A DNA stretch of 64,000 bases from Chaenocephalus aceratus (lineage: Eukaryota; Chordata; Actinopteri; Perciformes; Channichthyidae). Positions 1 through 12,571 of the stretch are shown piece by piece; positions within the stretch are counted from its first letter, which is position 1; each line of letters begins with the position of its first letter. The position numbers were made by a program, and so were the translations under genes. The DNA lies in the NCBI GenBank assembly GCA_023974075.1, contig CM043801.1, forward strand, positions 16,066,012 to 16,130,011, in the 5' to 3' direction. The notes under the pieces were generated by a model. The model had not been told where the DNA came from. It did no database searches and saw nothing but the letters and a program-made list of their open reading frames with translations.

Positions 1-524
1 CCAATCCAGGATGGTCCACCATACAGGTTACAGAGTCCTCAAGTTACTGCATCCGTCTTGACACATTGTGATAAACATATATTGAATGACATGTGAAAAA
101 TGTATTTAAACAGACAACTTAGTAAAGCTATCAAAAATGTTACCTGTGGTATCTCCATGCAGCACACATTCTCCGTTCAGAAGGCATCGTGGCGCAATTT
201 GCACAAAGAAGTCAATAACTGAGCTTTTAAAAACACATGAAACTACACACATTGCTGACAACTGAGGTGTTGTTGGAGTTATACTTTTTATCATCCTAAG
301 TTATTCAACTTTCCAACGGTTGTTGCAGGATGTTGGAAGAAAAGGACTGTAAACTATTAAACGCAATGAGGCCATTGTATATATGCTGAAAATATGAATG
401 TCTCCCTTTATAAATATATATATATATATCGCTGTTTTTGCGTTACAAACTGTACACATTGCATTCTTGCTAATTAGCCAAAATATGAACGGAATAAGGA
501 GCAAGCATCGTAACAGAGTAACGA
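1..524. other. noncoding DNA, no gene seen
   Basis: AT-rich sequence with no ORF resembling a known protein. It holds a short (AT)n run near 413-429. The small ORFs here overlap one another on both strands and have no recognisable motif. Confidence 0.6.
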
Positions 525-666
525 TGCGAAGCGAAAATGAGCGAAACGAGGCATGTCTAAAAAATGATCTGTTTGGTATTTTGAAAAATAAAATGTATAA
601 ATATACCTTATATAGGTATGGTCATACACTATATCATTTAAATATAGCATGATAGGTCTCCTTTAA
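525..666 (+). repeat. right-end fragment of a TTAA-type MITE
   Basis: This stretch closely matches the right 140 bases of the complete element at 1,087-1,576 and ends in the same terminal sequence, GCATGATAGGTCTCCTTTAA. No matching left end was found upstream, so it is a 5'-truncated or diverged copy in the same orientation. Confidence 0.75.
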
Positions 667-1086
667 GTCCCATAGTACTTTAACATAATTGTTTTTGTTA
701 CTTTCGTTGCAATTGTATGTCTTAAATGTAATGCAAATGTTGCCTTGGTGTGTGGTTCGGGCGCCATTGTGTGGCCTTCGGTAGGTATCGTACTTGCTTC
801 GGCTGTTGCTTCGGCTGTTGCTTGGCCATTGACCATCTTCGGGGCCATCTTCGTGCCAAATTCACAATTCCATATTCGTGTGTCCATCTGGTGTCAATTT
901 TGGGACAGTGTGACGCGGGCTTAAAGGATCCGTGTTTCTTTGTAGAATGACTTGAATTGTGTTGCAAAAATTCACCTCAGAAGAGCACTGTGTCAATACA
1001 GATACTGGCAAAAACCCCAGTTGCAAGGTTCCTTTTCTATTCTACAGCTTTTGTTTATCATTATAAAAATATTAGATATATAGATA

Positions 1087-1576
1087 TTAAAGGGGACCTA
1101 TCATGCAAAATGCACCCTTTGTACGTCTTTTATACATGAATATGTGTCTCCGGTGTGTCAGGGAACTCACCAAGTGTCAGAAAACACAACCCTCTCTCTT
1201 TTCCTCCATACCCAAATCTCTAAAAAACGGGGCTGCAACGAATCTGATACAGACTGATACAGATTTGAAAGTAGTCTGGCGTCAGTGACGAGGAGCTCCG
1301 CCTATATGGCCAACTCTCCACCAATCAGGGGAATGAGAGGTTGCCGTGGCATGGGAACATGACGCTTGTAACTCGGCCCCCTCCTTTGCAGGCGGGCGTA
1401 GTCAGCTGCAGCGCATGCAAAGACAGGGGTGGAGGAGAGCAAAATAGGGCGAAATGAGGCATGGCTAAAATGCATGATCTGTTTGGTATTTTGAAAAAGA
1501 AAACGTATAAATATACCTTATATAGGTATGGCCCTACAATATATTATTTATATATAGCATGATAGGTCTCCTTTAA
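1087..1576. mobile_element. TTAA-flanked nonautonomous DNA transposon (MITE), 490 bp
   Basis: The element begins TTAAAGGGGACCTATCATGC and ends GCATGATAGGTCTCCTTTAA, so its termini are inverted and both include TTAA. TTAA target sites are used by the piggyBac and Kolobok superfamilies; which applies here cannot be decided without a transposase. The interior has no coding capacity. A second, partial copy lies at 525-666. Confidence 0.85.
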
Positions 1577-4500
1577 AGTAGAATATATTGGCAATCTTGC
1601 CGTTTGTGAATGATCGAGATTTTAGACATGAGGAGCAGACTTAAGAAATCTACATTCATTGTTTGTTCCGTAATGAGCCCGACCTATTATTAAGACAGTT
1701 TTAACAATTAGTGTCTCAGTCACTCTGTGAGCTTTGAATGATTAACGAAGCAGCCGATTAATGTATCTGTTTACATCAGGCAGTAACTCAAGCCGGTTAG
1801 TCAGTAGACACGAGTCATTATGATGGGATGATCACCATTCATTCTCTGAAGATAACATCAGGTATTTATAACCCCACATGACTTACCTCAGTAGTGACAG
1901 CTTATTGGTGGGAGATAATTGAGACCAAATTTGCTATTCATAAATTCACAATGGGCTCTTCATTTGGATTTTTAATTTCCCTCTCCGTTAAAAGTTTAGT
2001 GTAGACAGAGGGAGGAAAATCTATTTTAATTCTTCAGCACAAGTTTGCCAACCCTTACCAAATCCCTTACAGGGATCTATTAATCAGCCATTCTCTCAAA
2101 TCAGTCTCTCCAACTCCCAACCTTCCAGTCCCCTCAGTGAACAAAGTAATTCCCTTTGCTTCGGTACAGATTGCTCCGTGCAGTCTAAGCTTCTAGCAAA
2201 CATCTCCTACCTTTGCTTTGCCCTGGGCCCTAAACATCTCAGAAGTATTGCAGAAAGAGCTATAACACTACTTGCTCCTCCGAGAGAACAAAGATGAATA
2301 GCACCATTACATACTCTTCATTGAGGAGAAACGATCTCACCTGTAATTGCTGACACAATAGCCATAGGACACCCTCAGCCTTAGTAATTTGATCAATACA
2401 TACAGGCTAAATGTAGCATCTGGGGGATTGTATGTGCAAATCCAGGCTATAAACACTTCCAATGCTGTATAAATGAGCATCAAGGATAAAGAGGATGATT
2501 TATGTCACCAGGAGGATGATATTTGGGTGTTCTTGCATGTTGTGTAACTACTCATAAAAGTATTTTACAGAGGCAAAATGTGAGTCTGCAATGGTGTCTT
2601 TTATTACTTTGATGTCTTTGAATGTGGAACGCTTGCTGGGTTTTAGAGAGAGAAAGGTTAATACAAAAATAACAAATATAAACTACAAAGTTAAAACGAG
2701 AGAAATGTTACCTTGTTCCTTCAAAAAAGTGTAGTCGTTTAAAAGCACAGCTTGTAAGAATCACAAGGTTAAGGCTCCCAAGGATTGTAAGACAAAATGG
2801 CTCTCCTTAGGCTGTAAGAGGAAAGAAATCAGATTATGCAGCTTGTTGAGTCAGTTCAGAAAGACAGTACTTCAGAGACCCTTCAAACACAATGTGAGAA
2901 AAGGAAGCATATGGCTAACTACAAGGACCTTGACGAACAACAAAACAGCAACACTTAGAACACAATATACCATTTTTAGTTGATTTGAGTCATTTTGGTC
3001 CAGAAGTTGCACAATACAAAGTAAAAATTAAACTGCACTAAACACAATAAATAAAAGCAAGTTCATCCAAGTCCATTAGGAAATTATCTTAGTAGAAAAT
3101 ACTAATGGTGATGTTTTACATTTTGCATGTGTTTGGTCATAAACCAAAGTATTGTTTTAACCTGATGATGGCACTAAATTAAAGCCAGGTGATAACCAAA
3201 GTTGTTATGGTTCACCATTGGGGAATATCAGTATCACATTGTATGGCAATCCAATTGTAGATATGTTTCACTCTGAACTAAAAGCATGAACCTCATGTTG
3301 GTGCTAGATAATTAATCAGGGGATTCATCTGGGTGCAATTCTACTTGGTAGAGGTATAATGGGACCTGGCAAATTGACACTGCAGTTCCTAGAATCCTAT
3401 CCCCTTGTTGATTTAAATATTATTTACAAAGCAGAAAAGCTAGACAAAGTGGTCTTGTTAGTTGCTGGAAAAACATTTGACCAGCACCATACGTTGAAAA
3501 ATGTTTGTGTACAAGCTGCATCCCTGTGACATGTTGGACACTGCTCCAATGATTTTTCATGTGTTAAAGTGCTGTTTAAATCTAAATATTTAACATGTGA
3601 AGTGATTCCAATGTGAATAATCTCCATAATTGCTGGTCATTCTGCTTTACAAATAGCTTAATGGTCCATTTGACGTCATAACCTTCACACGTAAAAGAAC
3701 TCGGTAATGTAAAAACGTAATGTAGAAGGTGTACAAAAATAAACAGAGTGCTCGCTGCTATAACTTGGAATCGTTTGCAGCTTGAGCAGTTGCACCGTTA
3801 AAACCCATCTGTCTGCAGGCAAACGCAGCTCTGGCCCATCTGGGTTCCCTTTGCTATCTGAGACCTTGGGAGCATTCAAGGTTAATGCCCCCTTATTAGC
3901 CACAGCCATCAGACCCCGGAATGACTTCTCCTTAATGTGTGAGGTCGGCATGTTAAGGAATGCCTTACATTGGTTAAGTAGGAGTTAGCCACCATGTTTC
4001 TGTCCTCCATTTATCTTTTAATAATAATAATGGGGAGGCGGCTGCGTGCTTTCTCACAGGCTGACGACATGAACCAAGGAAAAATCCTGCTTACAGCTGA
4101 AAAGTACGTTTGAACAGTGCAAAACATAATTGCAATTCACTGATGCACAAAGCATGCTGTAAAACATGGACATTGATGACAACAGTTGTATGCCTGATTG
4201 AATACGTTTCATTGTTTGCTAAGGTGGGCATATTGAAAACAGAAGTTAACCGTAAAACCCATTAAATAGCAAAATACGACAGCCAAGTAAATAGAAAATT
4301 AATTAATAAACTACCAATTCTACTACTCATATTCTCTCTGTGTAGTCATAAAATATTAGGTACACATCTCATACAGGTAAAGAGAGTAAAATACCTGATT
4401 AAAGAAACTCAGCCTCTGTTTAAAGCATACCAGGGCTGTGATTTATAGTTTAGCAAGTGTGTCAGGCAGTCAGTTGATAACTTATCTTGGTAACAGGTAG

Positions 4501-4745
4501 TGTAAGACAGGCATTAGGAAAAAGTGCTTTGTGTCCAACCAAACCAATAACATACAAATTGATCTTTTGTTTTTACCAGGGAAACAGACTGTGTAATGTA
4601 GCTTCACTGTTTGCTTCAAAGATGTCAATCTAAAATACATCTCTTTTACAAATGCCAGTGCTGTCTGCAATAAAGCTGTGGCATTTAGGTAGCTTCAACG
4701 ATGAATGAAAACACATATAGAACATTTCGGATCCCTTCTTACTGT

Positions 4746-4746
<1 letters not shown>
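1577..4746. other. noncoding DNA, no gene seen
   Basis: No exon-like ORF, RNA gene or clear repeat boundary was recognised in this 3.2 kb. Open frames are short and overlap on both strands. An intron of the downstream brinp-like gene is possible because these genes have very long introns, but nothing in the sequence shows it. Confidence 0.5.

Positions 4747-4806
<60 letters not shown>
4747..4806. repeat. (AC)n microsatellite, about 30 units
   Basis: Uninterrupted AC dinucleotide repeat of about 60 bases. It lies just outside the left TTAA of the MITE at 4,824-5,449. Confidence 0.97.
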
Positions 4807-4811
<5 letters not shown>

Positions 4812-4823
4812 AATCAGAGCTGC

Positions 4824-5449
4824 TTAAAGGTCTTTACACACCAAACACCAAAGAACACGTCCCGACGGAACGTCGCCTCACGTCTCTGCGTCTTGGCCAT
4901 GTGTCGCACTGGAACACACCGCAAAGACTTCAGCCGACGGCCAAGTTGCACGTACGAACTGCGCATGCGTCAGTGGCAATAACTCTCCTTACCAGCAGGC
5001 GGCGATAGTGTGTATTCGTCATTCAAAAGAGGCAACAACCGGAAGACAGACTGCGTGATAACCGAGAGAAGAAGAACAGACTGCGTGATATAAACAAACA
5101 ACAAATAGCGTGTGCGTTCCATTTTCACTCTACAACGAGAAGCTCATGTGGCTTTCCTGAACCTGTGTCGAGAGCTGGAGTTAAATGAAATCTCAGATTT
5201 GACTTCTTAATAGTTTGTTTGGGTCCCTCACTTCCGTTTCACTTCTCATGCACTGATTCGCTAAGCTGAACAGCCAATCAGAGTGATCTCTTTGGCCGAC
5301 AGCCTCCTGATCCAACATGTCAAATCGGCGGCGGAAGGTGTCCGCACGGCTGAAAAGACACGACAATGCAGTACACGATCTGAGTGACGCTCATCGAAGG
5401 CTTGACATCTATCGACACCGAAAATCAGCTTGGTGTGTAAGGACCTTAA
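4824..5449. mobile_element. TTAA-flanked nonautonomous DNA transposon, 626 bp
   Basis: The left end reads TTAAAGGTCTTTACACACCA and the right end TTGGTGTGTAAGGACCTTAA, an imperfect terminal inverted repeat whose outer four bases are TTAA on both sides. The interior is noticeably more GC- and CpG-rich than its flanks. The 65-residue ORF inside has no recognisable motif. Confidence 0.8.
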
Positions 5450-6800
5450 CAGTCATTCCCCATATCATTCTCCCAAGTACCCTCAAACGTATTCACCACA
5501 GCGACACCCTATAGTTTGCAGGCAATAATACACAGCAATTTCACATCTTCAGACAATACCTCAATCAAGGTGGATGTACAACTGAAGTGAACCAATGATG
5601 TATTTCCGTTCTTTTAGCAGCTGCTGTTAAAATGTCCTTGAGCAACCTCCAGCTGCTCCACTGAAGCAGCTCCGCAACCCGACAGCTCCCAAATGTGTGT
5701 AACCATGCAAAGTGTGAAGCAGAACATTGCTGAAAAAAGCATATGTGTTCTGTCAGCCCTCCACAGATAAATAAAAGAGAAAAGAATGAGCAAGAAGTGT
5801 TTCCCTCAGGTGAAAGCACCCCTCGGTGTTAGCCTAAATCCATTATCCTTTTCTGATCTCTCGGCAGGAGTCAGGGAGATAGCTCATCTTCAAACAGCTA
5901 TGCTTAAGGCACAGCGGCCTCCTAAGGTGCTGGTTTCAGATAGGGTCAGTTGAATTTGACCTAAAGGATAATACAGTTCGACTGTGAGGAGGAAGAGTAG
6001 TGATTTCATTCATGCAGAGAAGAAGAAGGCTACGGAGGTCCTGAGGCTTACTGTGTTGGGTTCCATTGGAAAGGAGATTGGTGGCATTACTAATAGAATC
6101 ATATTTACTCTGTATATTTGTTCTCTATTTTTATTGACAGAATAATGTATTCATATTTAGTTTGAGCCCTGCTGAACAAAAGGAGTATTAACTTTTAGTA
6201 GAACTCTGGGTGGCTACCAAGGTATTTTTGAACTCACAACAACACAAATATTACTCTAAACAACTTTAACTTCTAGCACATTGCATTAACTATCTTATAC
6301 AAATATAATTATAACTGCATTCATATATGTGATTTCAAGGGCTTTACTTCTATCACCGGTCTTTCTATCTTTTTATGTCCGATCATTGCTAAGTTTCCCG
6401 GCTTTTAAAAAAGTTGTTTATAGTCCTTTTTCATTTCCAGCATAGATAGGAACTGCACGGTCCACATATGTTCTCGGTATAGGGGTTTAGTAAAAAGGAA
6501 CAATTGGTAAGTTTTTGTGTCAATCAATAAGTGGAATCCAAAAGGTCCTTGGTAAATTGTAATTCAATAAATCCTGAACTCTTCTCAACCCTACTATACG
6601 CATTCTTATGTATTCAAAGCAAGCCCACGCACACACTGACAATACTTTTCTCAGGCACTAGAAATATTTGAATAGCAGGTTTGGATTGTATTGCTGAAAG
6701 AGCCTTACAGTCAATGTAGAAATATTGAATGTCCTGTATATACACACTGTCTTTATATCGATGTTCCTATTGAGCTTCATGTGCAGTGTTAGCAGTACCT
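5450..6800. other. noncoding DNA, no gene seen
   Basis: Unique-looking AT-rich sequence with no recognisable exon, RNA gene or repeat terminus. Confidence 0.5.
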
Positions 6801-7500
6801 ACACTCTAAAAACAAATGCCTTGGCTCAACAAAGAAAATCAACGGTTTGCATGGATGTTTATTGAGTTAAGACAACTTCTAATGAAATTGTCTTAAAGCA
6901 AGAAAAGTTATTTGAGTTAGGGGAGAAGGCTTTTCCTCTACAATCAGAGGTGTTTTTAATTACCACTTACTTAATAATTGGTAGCATAAACACAAGTTTT
7001 GAAGTTGATTACTCAAAAGATTAAGTTGTTCCGACTAGTTTTACCACATAATTTAAAAGGAATTTTAAGTTGTATGTACTTAATTACCATCATTGTGAAC
7101 ACACGTTTTTAAGTTGACAACTTATAAATTAAGTTGCTCCAAATATATTGTATTCAATAGTTTTTTTTCTTAGCTTTTTCATGTTTTTGCCTTTAAAGAA
7201 AGAAATTAATTGATTCCACAACAAAAATATTAGGCAATTCACTTTTTATTTTGAACTGCAGTTGTTTATTTCAACACATGATGAGAGAATTCATTTTGTT
7301 TGAACATTTATTGACACATGCCATATGATAAGGTGCATGAACACCTGAAATCACAGCTGACTGCAGGAGAGAGGAGAACCATTTTATAGTTTGGCTGCAG
7401 CACGTTGATTGGCTGCTGGAGAATGAGGTGAAATGTAATAGGTTAAAGAGAACGCCTGTGATGAGCTGATTATATGCAGCTGCGGAGTGAATGTATATAC

Positions 7501-8464
7501 TAGTGATGGCGAGATGAAGCCTTATGAAGCTTTGAAGCTTTCGAGCCAATTGGTTCGCAAAAGGGTTCATCTCATGAGGCTTCATCATGGGCTTCATTTG
7601 AACACAAACCCCCTGCTGGTCAAAGTGTGTAAAACAGGCAGATTGGACATCTCAACAGTGTGCTCTCTCATACCGAGTTCCCAATGAGTAAAGCCTAAGA
7701 ATAACTCTAAACAACGAACATTAAATCATATTTTCATGTTAACAATATTGTATTTATTCCAGTTTAATGATTGTGATTGAAAAGCCTAAGGAGGCTGGTA
7801 CACATTGCAAAGAGGGATTTGTATTCCTTAATAATATTCATAAACTTGTTGTAGCCTGAGAAAGGCTAAACCATATCAAAGAATACATTTATTAACTACA
7901 TTGTCTCATTTAGCTGTAGCTTTTATAAACAACAAAAAAATACGTATTGTTCAGTCGTTGAACCAGGGACCCTGCGGTCATGAGTCAACTGCTTTCCAGC
8001 TGAGCCACAGCACACACACACTAAAGCTCCCTGAAAACACTACAAGATATGTATTGCTGTATTTATTGATGTTTATATTGTTGTTTTTATTCCTACATTT
8101 ATTTATGCTTGCATCCATTTATACTTATGACATGTTCCGACCTCTATATCAGTGAGGGTCTGAGCTCTCTTAATTCCATCGTGTCACCGGGCCCGGGTAC
8201 AGAAGGGGTAATATGGTTCTTGTTATACATCCATGGGTATTATGAGCGTCGTGGTTCAACCATAGACTGTATGGGTTCAACGGTTCAACCGATCTGAATC
8301 GCTTCGTGAAGCAGTCACGTGGTGTCGACAGGCAGCGAGGCTTCGTTTGTCATCGATGACGTCACTGGCCCAAAACGATACAAGCCTCGATACATGCTTC
8401 ACAAAAAGCTTCGGGATTACTCGACACACGCTCCGAAGCCTCGGCGCAATACGTAACATCACTA
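7501..8464. mobile_element. hAT-type nonautonomous element, 964 bp, perfect 8 bp TSD
   Basis: The element starts TAGTGATGGCG and ends CATCACTA. It is flanked by identical 8 bp duplications GTATATAC at 7,493-7,500 and 8,465-8,472. Short inverted ends with an 8 bp target duplication are the hAT hallmark. Both end regions contain further inverted segments around the words GAAGCTT and GAAGCCT. No transposase is encoded, and a tRNA-like segment lies inside on the minus strand. Confidence 0.88.
7951..8010 (-). repeat. tRNA-derived segment (SINE head or tRNA pseudogene)
   Basis: On the minus strand this segment opens with GTGGCTCAGCTGG, close to a Pol III A box, and includes GGTTCAACGAC, an imperfect B box, at a tRNA-like distance. 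A CAT triplet sits near the expected anticodon position. The stems are too poor for a functional tRNA call, and no SINE tail was recognised. Confidence 0.4.
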
Positions 8465-8472
8465 GTATATAC

Positions 8473-10200
8473 ACCCAGTCTTCCTGAAAGAACTTGCGCT
8501 GAGCTTCATTTCAATCTTGAAAAAAAAGATAAGTAACACACATTTAAATTGCCCCACAAATAATAAATAAACACATTAGCCATATTACCATGGGACATGG
8601 GGACACAGCAAATACATGCTGCCATCACAACGAAGTTAGAGGCCTTTGCATATTTAAAACCAGTGCCTAATGTGTAAAATCTGTAAAGTTGTTTTAAAAC
8701 TACAGAAACAAACTCTCAATGGCCACCAGTCTGCAGATCACACACATCAATTTTACAAAAGATGTAACAAAGATGTTTACACTGTTGACAGTCATTATTT
8801 CAAACAGTATGAACACATTTAAGGCAGAATGCTTGCTCATTCATTCATGGTTGCCATCGTATGGTCAGATCCTGGGGTGGACCGGTCACTGATGAAGGCG
8901 ATATTCCTGTCCTTTTGAAGCACATTAAATAATAGGTTAGCGCATCAGAGATAATGAATTAGGTAATTGCATACTTTTTAAACTGTCACTCTTAGCTAAT
9001 TCAGAGCCATTATTACCAGCTGCTAAAGCAACGCTGGTATTGTTTTCATCTATTGAGTCTGCATGTGTGTGTCGTCATGGCAATGTGGTCCTGAAGACAC
9101 ACAGAGGTGCTTTTGAGTACTTTGCCTAGTGTTTAAATGCATGTGGACAGATTTTGTCAATCACAACCGTGCAAGTTTTAGTGTATCTTCTCATCTTTTT
9201 TGCAGGTTCCATACAATATGTGAACTGGTTAAGTGAAGAGCAGAAGCCACTTTTCAAATGTTACACAATCCTTTTCCTATGCCATTGCTGTCAACAGCTA
9301 TCCATGCTGAACGTTGCTAAGATATTAATTATTGGGGTGTGGCCAAAAGTGCACTATGCTTCAAAATGTAACTGACAGAGAGCAGTGCTTTTGTCCTGTG
9401 TTTTTACACTGTGCCCATGGATTTGATTTTTAATTACATCGCTAAACTCCTTGAAAAGGTCCTCTTCCTTTTCTCCAAGGTACACGACAAGGCAGCGGAT
9501 GGCTATAGTTCTCTGCGTTCTTCATTTGTATTGTGCTATTTTTGAAAAAGGAAAAAAAGAGAAATGACCAAAATTAATATATTCTGAACTGCCAACAACT
9601 TGCATTTCAATGACAACTCTAAATAACGATCCTACCTCAAGAAGCATGTCCTTGATCTGCTTCACCGAGATTCATTTTGAATAAAAAGCAATATCACAAT
9701 AGTAACCAAAGTATTTTTACTCTCACAGTAGCCTCTACTACTTTGTATCCTCTCACAGAACTATTCACAGTTAAAAGGCTGCTAATTTTGGTCAAACAGC
9801 AATTTGCCTATACAGTGCAACTACAAGGCTATCTACTGTATTTGAATGACAAGAGATGACACTCACCTTAAAATGTCCTTTGTATATTTCTATTTGTCTT
9901 AACTGTCGGAACTTGTCCCGGCATGTTAAGTGGGAGTGTACTTGAAATCCTTAACTCAAGGTGTAGAACAATTAAGTTATCAAGCCAATTGCAATACTTG
10001 CTACAACTTGAATTTAGTTTTAAGTCAATTAACACAGAAATCAGAGTTCAAATTACACACAATATTAAGTTGATGTAATTGCCAACATTATTACGTCAAC
10101 ACAACTTATAAATTAATGTTTGCAACTTCAAATGTTTATCTAAATCAATTAACTCACATTTTTATCTTGCAACCATGCATTTAATTAAGTGGAGGTGAAA
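8473..10200. other. noncoding interior of the 6.8-10.2 kb element
   Basis: This is the right-hand interior of the 3.4 kb element. No transposase-like ORF was found; the longest frames (about 60-73 codons) have no motif. The last 300 bases are the AT-rich subterminal zone. Confidence 0.5.
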
Positions 10201-10276
10201 GGTCGCCTGAATTCGTTTTTAGAGTGTCAGATTTCACAGGGACAAGAATAACACCTCTTTTTTCTGTTGTTACCTA

Positions 10277-10278
<2 letters not shown>

Positions 10279-10355
<77 letters not shown>

Positions 10356-10360
10356 TGTGT
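10279..10360. repeat. compound (GT)n(GTGC)n microsatellite
   Basis: About 15 GT units run into about a dozen GTGC units. It begins about 50 bases outside the right terminus of the preceding element. Confidence 0.97.
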
Positions 10361-10684
10361 GAATGGTGTTTTCTTATACTGAAAATATGCAACTTGCAAC
10401 GCGTATAGTACTGGAATTCCTTTAACAAAGAATACATATAGCCAGGTAGTTGGGGGATTCTGAAACCACAAAGACTTCACGCTGGCTGTTATTATCCCCT
10501 CTTTGACTTGTAAACTTCCTCTCTTAAGCAATATTTATATTTATCAGCTTCTCTGCCTTATACGTCAATACACTGCTCTCACCGACCTTGAACGAGAAAG
10601 CAAATGGTGCCACTGGTTTAGATTGATCTTCTTTATGACTTGGTGGAGGCTGAAGGCACAACCCTGAACCTTTTTGCTATGTTA

Positions 10685-10900
10685 CAATTACATTACATTA
10701 CATTTAGCTGACGCTTTTATCCAAAGCGACTTCCACCATTTTGGAGCCAGGATAGCAAACCGACGTGTTTTTGCTGATGGGAACTTGGGTCCCCCTTGAG
10801 TGCGGGTGCAGCGAGCCGTTTGGCTGATGCAGAGTGGAGTGCACGTGCTGGGGTGTATGGTTTAACCATGTCCTGGATGTAGGCAATGGGTTTGAGGAGT
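10685..10900. repeat. fish interspersed repeat, probable LINE 3' region
   Basis: The run TTACATTTAGCTGACGCTTT followed by TATCCAAAGCGACTT is a very common teleost repeat end, usually found with LINE-derived sequence. The following 170 bases look like more of the same element. A second copy of the end motif lies at 15,681-15,870. Confidence 0.55.
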
Positions 10901-11868
10901 AATGCCAGGGGAAGTGTTTGAGTTGTTGAACTCAACTCTGTCACATATGTTTGGATTTGTGCATGTGATCACATGTCAGGCTCACTGAGGCAAGCTTCAG
11001 CTGGTGCCATGACAGAGCAAAGTAGGTTGTCTTTTGTGGGTTTTAGTTGCACAAAGTTACAATTTCCCAGCTTGGAAAGCCAGACCTCCCCTGCAGCAAT
11101 GCCTGACATGGAGGGAATTGGGCTGTCATTTGGTCCATTTGTATTCCGCTGAAAGCTGGAGCTGGTGATTCGGGGACAGAATCTGAATGAGAGCAGTTGG
11201 TACATGGTGTCCTGTCAGCTCGTCAGGGGGTTTAAGGACAGCCACCAGCAAAAGTAGACCACTTATACTACTCAGGTAGAAGTAGTGTAGAATGTAGAAT
11301 CCAGGTAACTGTTTTTATGGAGCCTTCAAATGACATAACCTCACCCAAAATGTTACAACAAGTTAATTAACTAATTGAAAACAGCCAAATCTGGTTGTTT
11401 ATAAGCAGGATCATGGAAAACCAAATGTCCCAATTATTATTGTACTTGTCGGAAGGGTGAAAGACGGGCCATGAAAAATATCATTACATTTTTAAATGGA
11501 TTTGAATCACGACAAATAATTTTTCACTTTTATTAACATTTCGAGATAGAGCTTGGCCTTTGCCAAATCTGTCGCTCCCCAAGTACCCTTTTAGTTTTAT
11601 ATGTACTCCGGTTTATGAAGTTACCTAGATATAAATCTAAAAAAAGATTCTCCATGCATTTTCCAGCAATATGGAGCAGATCCAGAACAGCTAACATCAA
11701 ACAGAAAAGAGTCAGGAGCACAATGTAATTTGAAGCCCTTTAATATTTAAATTTCAATAATGTGTATGCTTTTGTCCATTTTGAGTGTTATTAAAAGTAC
11801 GTACAATACTCTTTTTATTGCACACAATGAAATAAACTAAATACTTCAAAAGGGATATTTATTCTAAT

Positions 11869-12571
11869 TAGGGCTGGGATTTTAACGCGTTAATTAAGAT
11901 TAATTAATTACACAAAAATTAACGCGTTAAAAAAATGTACGCATTTTAATCGCACTTTAATCGCACTTATTTTTGCACAGCGGAACGTTTCTCACTGGAT
12001 GAATTTCAGGCGTACCGATTATACTGGAGCACCAACTAACGTTCATGACTTCAGCATGGGACTTCAAACAACAACAAACCACGGTGAACAATAGTCAAAC
12101 ATGAACGAACAAGCTGATGAGACCGCTTTGGTCGGCCCCGTGGATGGGACATTTTGTTTTAAAAAACGGACGGATGGAAGCGTCGATAAGAGCACGGTTG
12201 TGTGCAAATTATGCAAAAAAGAATTTGCATATCACCGCAGCACATCAAGCCTAAAGTATCACCTAAATGCAAAGCATGTAGCAGCTGTGGACGTTAGCCC
12301 GACTCCGAGTGCAAGGAACCACACCCTGACCCAACCCACACTCAACCAGATGACTGGTTTCAGGGCCAGGATAAGTAAGTCCACGTCTGAGAAAATAACC
12401 AACTCCCTGGCTCACTGGATTGCACTCCACTTGGAGTAAAATCCATGTGAAAATTGCTTCTCACTGTTCTCAGGTCAAATATGTATATTTGATTAAAAAT
12501 GCGATTAATTTCAATTAATTAATTACAAAGCCTCTAATTAGATTAATTTTTTTAATCGAGTCCCGGCTCTA
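11869..12571 (+). mobile_element. short hAT element with 8 bp TSD encoding only a BED finger
   Basis: The element is flanked by identical 8 bp duplications ATTCTAAT at 11,861-11,868 and 12,572-12,579. Its ends, TAGGGCTGGG and CCCGGCTCTA, are inverted with mismatches. AT-rich palindromic subterminal blocks (repeats of TTAATTAA and AACGCGTTAA) follow. At 703 bp it is far too short for a full hAT transposase, so it is an internally deleted copy that has kept the first coding exon. Confidence 0.9.
12101..12439 (+). CDS. BED-type zinc-finger protein, truncated hAT (ZBED-like) N-terminus
   Basis: This 112-residue frame starts at an ATG about 230 bases inside the element. It carries one BED-type finger at about residues 35-60: a Cys-x2-Cys pair (VCKLC) followed by His-x4-His (YHLNAKH). 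In ZBED/hAT transposases this domain binds the transposon ends. The remainder resembles the low-complexity Ser/Thr-rich linker and the very beginning of the catalytic region, then a stop follows. The RNase H-like core and the hAT dimerisation domain are absent. If expressed it would be DNA-binding only and might compete with full-length transposase, which is inference. There are no internal stops or frameshifts. Confidence 0.75.
   Translation: MNEQADETALVGPVDGTFCFKKRTDGSVDKSTVVCKLCKKEFAYHRSTSSLKYHLNAKHVAAVDVSPTPSARNHTLTQPTLNQMTGFRARISKSTSEKITNSLAHWIALHLE

Larger units (their letters stand above)
6801..10227. mobile_element. 3.4 kb DNA element with 17 bp terminal inverted repeats
   Basis: The left end (6,801-6,817) and right end (10,211-10,227) are inverted copies of ACACTCTAAAAACRAAT with one mismatch. 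About 300 bases inside each end are AT-rich and carry repeated TTAAGTTG-like words, a usual arrangement of subterminal binding motifs in DNA transposons. No transposase ORF remains and no target duplication was found, so the superfamily is unassigned. A hAT MITE (7,501-8,464) is nested inside. Confidence 0.55.

Noticed and set aside
4630..4982. Poly-Cys/Val and poly-Thr/His ORFs over the AC repeat
   Set aside because: They are translations of the (AC)n microsatellite. The same applies to the frames at 10,274, 35,853, 42,235, 50,317 and 54,172.
7951..8010. Functional tRNA-Met gene on the minus strand
   Set aside because: The A and B boxes are imperfect, the acceptor and T stems do not pair convincingly and there is no Pol III T-run terminator, so I list it only as a tRNA-derived repeat.
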